From: Puniceicoccales bacterium
Lineage (GTDB): Bacteria > Verrucomicrobiota > Verrucomicrobiia > Opitutales > JAIRLG01
Length of the DNA: 5,560 nt
Assembly: GCA_031255915.1 (NCBI GenBank)
Contig: JAIRRP010000032.1
Coordinates: 1 to 5,560, forward strand
Direction: 5' to 3'
Shown: piece after piece, positions 4,984 through 5,560 of the stretch
Numbering within the stretch: the stretch's first letter is position 1
Layout: every line of letters begins with the position of its first letter
Notes under the pieces: generated by a model
What the model was told of the DNA's origin: nothing
The model's input: the letters and a program-made list of their open reading frames with translations, nothing else
Database searches by the model: none
Translations under genes and position numbers: made by a program

Positions 4984-5560
4984 ATGGAACATCGAAGGGA
5001 ATTTACTTATTGGTATTTTCCTTTTCGCTGGATCTTCTCGAAAAAGGTCGTGGATCATTTTAGACAGTGTAATCGTGAAAATCCCTATGATGTGATCGTA
5101 TGCGGTGCTGGTCATGCGGGATGTGAGGCAGCGCTCATGGCGGCTCGTCGCGGGGTTCGTGTTCTGTTGTTGACGGGCAATAACGATACCATCGCGCAGA
5201 TGAGCTGTAATCCTGCCATTGGCGGTCAGGCCAAGGGACAGATCGTACGTGAAATCGATGCATTGGGGGGAGAGATGGCAATCAATACCGATGCGACGGC
5301 GCTGCAATGGCGCCTATTGAATCGTTCAAAAGGTCTGGCAGTCCAATCACCGCGGGCACAAAGTGATAAGAGGGCTTACCAACTGCGCATGAAATGGGTA
5401 CTGGAGCAGCAGGAAAATTTGGTCCTCTTTCAGGCTTTAGTAACCGATCTTCTGGTGGAAGATGGCCGAGTCATAGGTGTTCGGACGCGACTGGGACTCG
5501 AATTTTTTGCCACCAGTATCATTTTAACCACGGGGACATTTTTACATGGTATTATTCATG
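4984..5560 (+). CDS. mnmG: tRNA uridine-5-carboxymethylaminomethyl modification enzyme MnmG, 5' part
   Basis: MnmG (GidA) is an FAD-dependent cytoplasmic enzyme that, with MnmE, installs the carboxymethylaminomethyl group on U34 of certain tRNAs. The frame is open to the window edge, showing about 192 of roughly 620-630 expected residues. From ATG 4984: YDVIVCGAGHAGCEAAL (35-51) is the FAD-binding Rossmann motif. SCNPAIGGQAKG (74-85) followed by EIDALGGEM is the family's signature block. Further on come SPRAQSDKRAY and TTGTFLHGIIH. ATG 4984 follows an in-frame TGA at 4957 and leaves an unusual aromatic-rich 34-residue lead (YWYFPFRWIF) before the Rossmann strand. GTG 5050 would leave only about 12 residues, nearer the family norm. 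Neither start has a good ribosome site. It has its own likely promoter and appears separate from the operon upstream. Confidence 0.96.
   Translation, partial: MEHRREFTYWYFPFRWIFSKKVVDHFRQCNRENPYDVIVCGAGHAGCEAALMAARRGVRVLLLTGNNDTIAQMSCNPAIGGQAKGQIVREIDALGGEMAINTDATALQWRLLNRSKGLAVQSPRAQSDKRAYQLRMKWVLEQQENLVLFQALVTDLLVEDGRVIGVRTRLGLEFFATSIILTTGTFLHGIIH

Overview
This window holds a compact, almost entirely plus-strand gene block. It contains acpP (acyl carrier protein), fabF (beta-ketoacyl-ACP synthase II), one long gene encoding an LpxL-type lipid A acyltransferase fused to a WaaF-like heptosyltransferase, a probable type III secretion chaperone of the CesT/SycE kind, and the 5' part of mnmG (gidA), which runs off the right edge. 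On the minus strand at the left edge is the start of a gene resembling prs (ribose-phosphate pyrophosphokinase). Its homology jumps from one reading frame to another, so it appears frameshifted.

The organism is a diderm bacterium that makes lipopolysaccharide with heptose and probably has a type III secretion system. The protein style (an ACP with an ELGGEIPEAEAEKL stretch, the fused LPS enzymes, a type III chaperone away from any apparatus genes) suggests the PVC superphylum, most likely a host-associated member of Verrucomicrobiota. This is inference from protein character, not a proven assignment.

Layout: 1-103, minus-strand prs-like fragment. 104-483, divergent intergenic region with copy 1 of a structured repeat (203-318) and a possible acpP promoter. 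484-3935, the acpP-fabF-acyltransferase/heptosyltransferase cluster, with gaps of 10 and 4 bases, so very likely one operon. Its logic is coherent: ACP carries the acyl chains, FabF elongates them, the acyltransferase domain puts them on lipid A and the GT9 domain extends the core sugar. 4019-4516, chaperone gene. 4517-4983, intergenic region with a small hairpin plus palindrome, copy 2 of the structured repeat (4614-4733), then a 151-bp inverted-repeat element (4796-4946) that overlaps a likely mnmG promoter. 4984-5560, mnmG, truncated by the window.

The most unusual content is non-coding. The two repeat copies, about 4.4 kb apart, each fold as a closed cloverleaf: a perfect 15-bp outer stem and three internal hairpins. 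Base pairs change together between the copies, and the core of the first hairpin is present in opposite orientation in the two copies.
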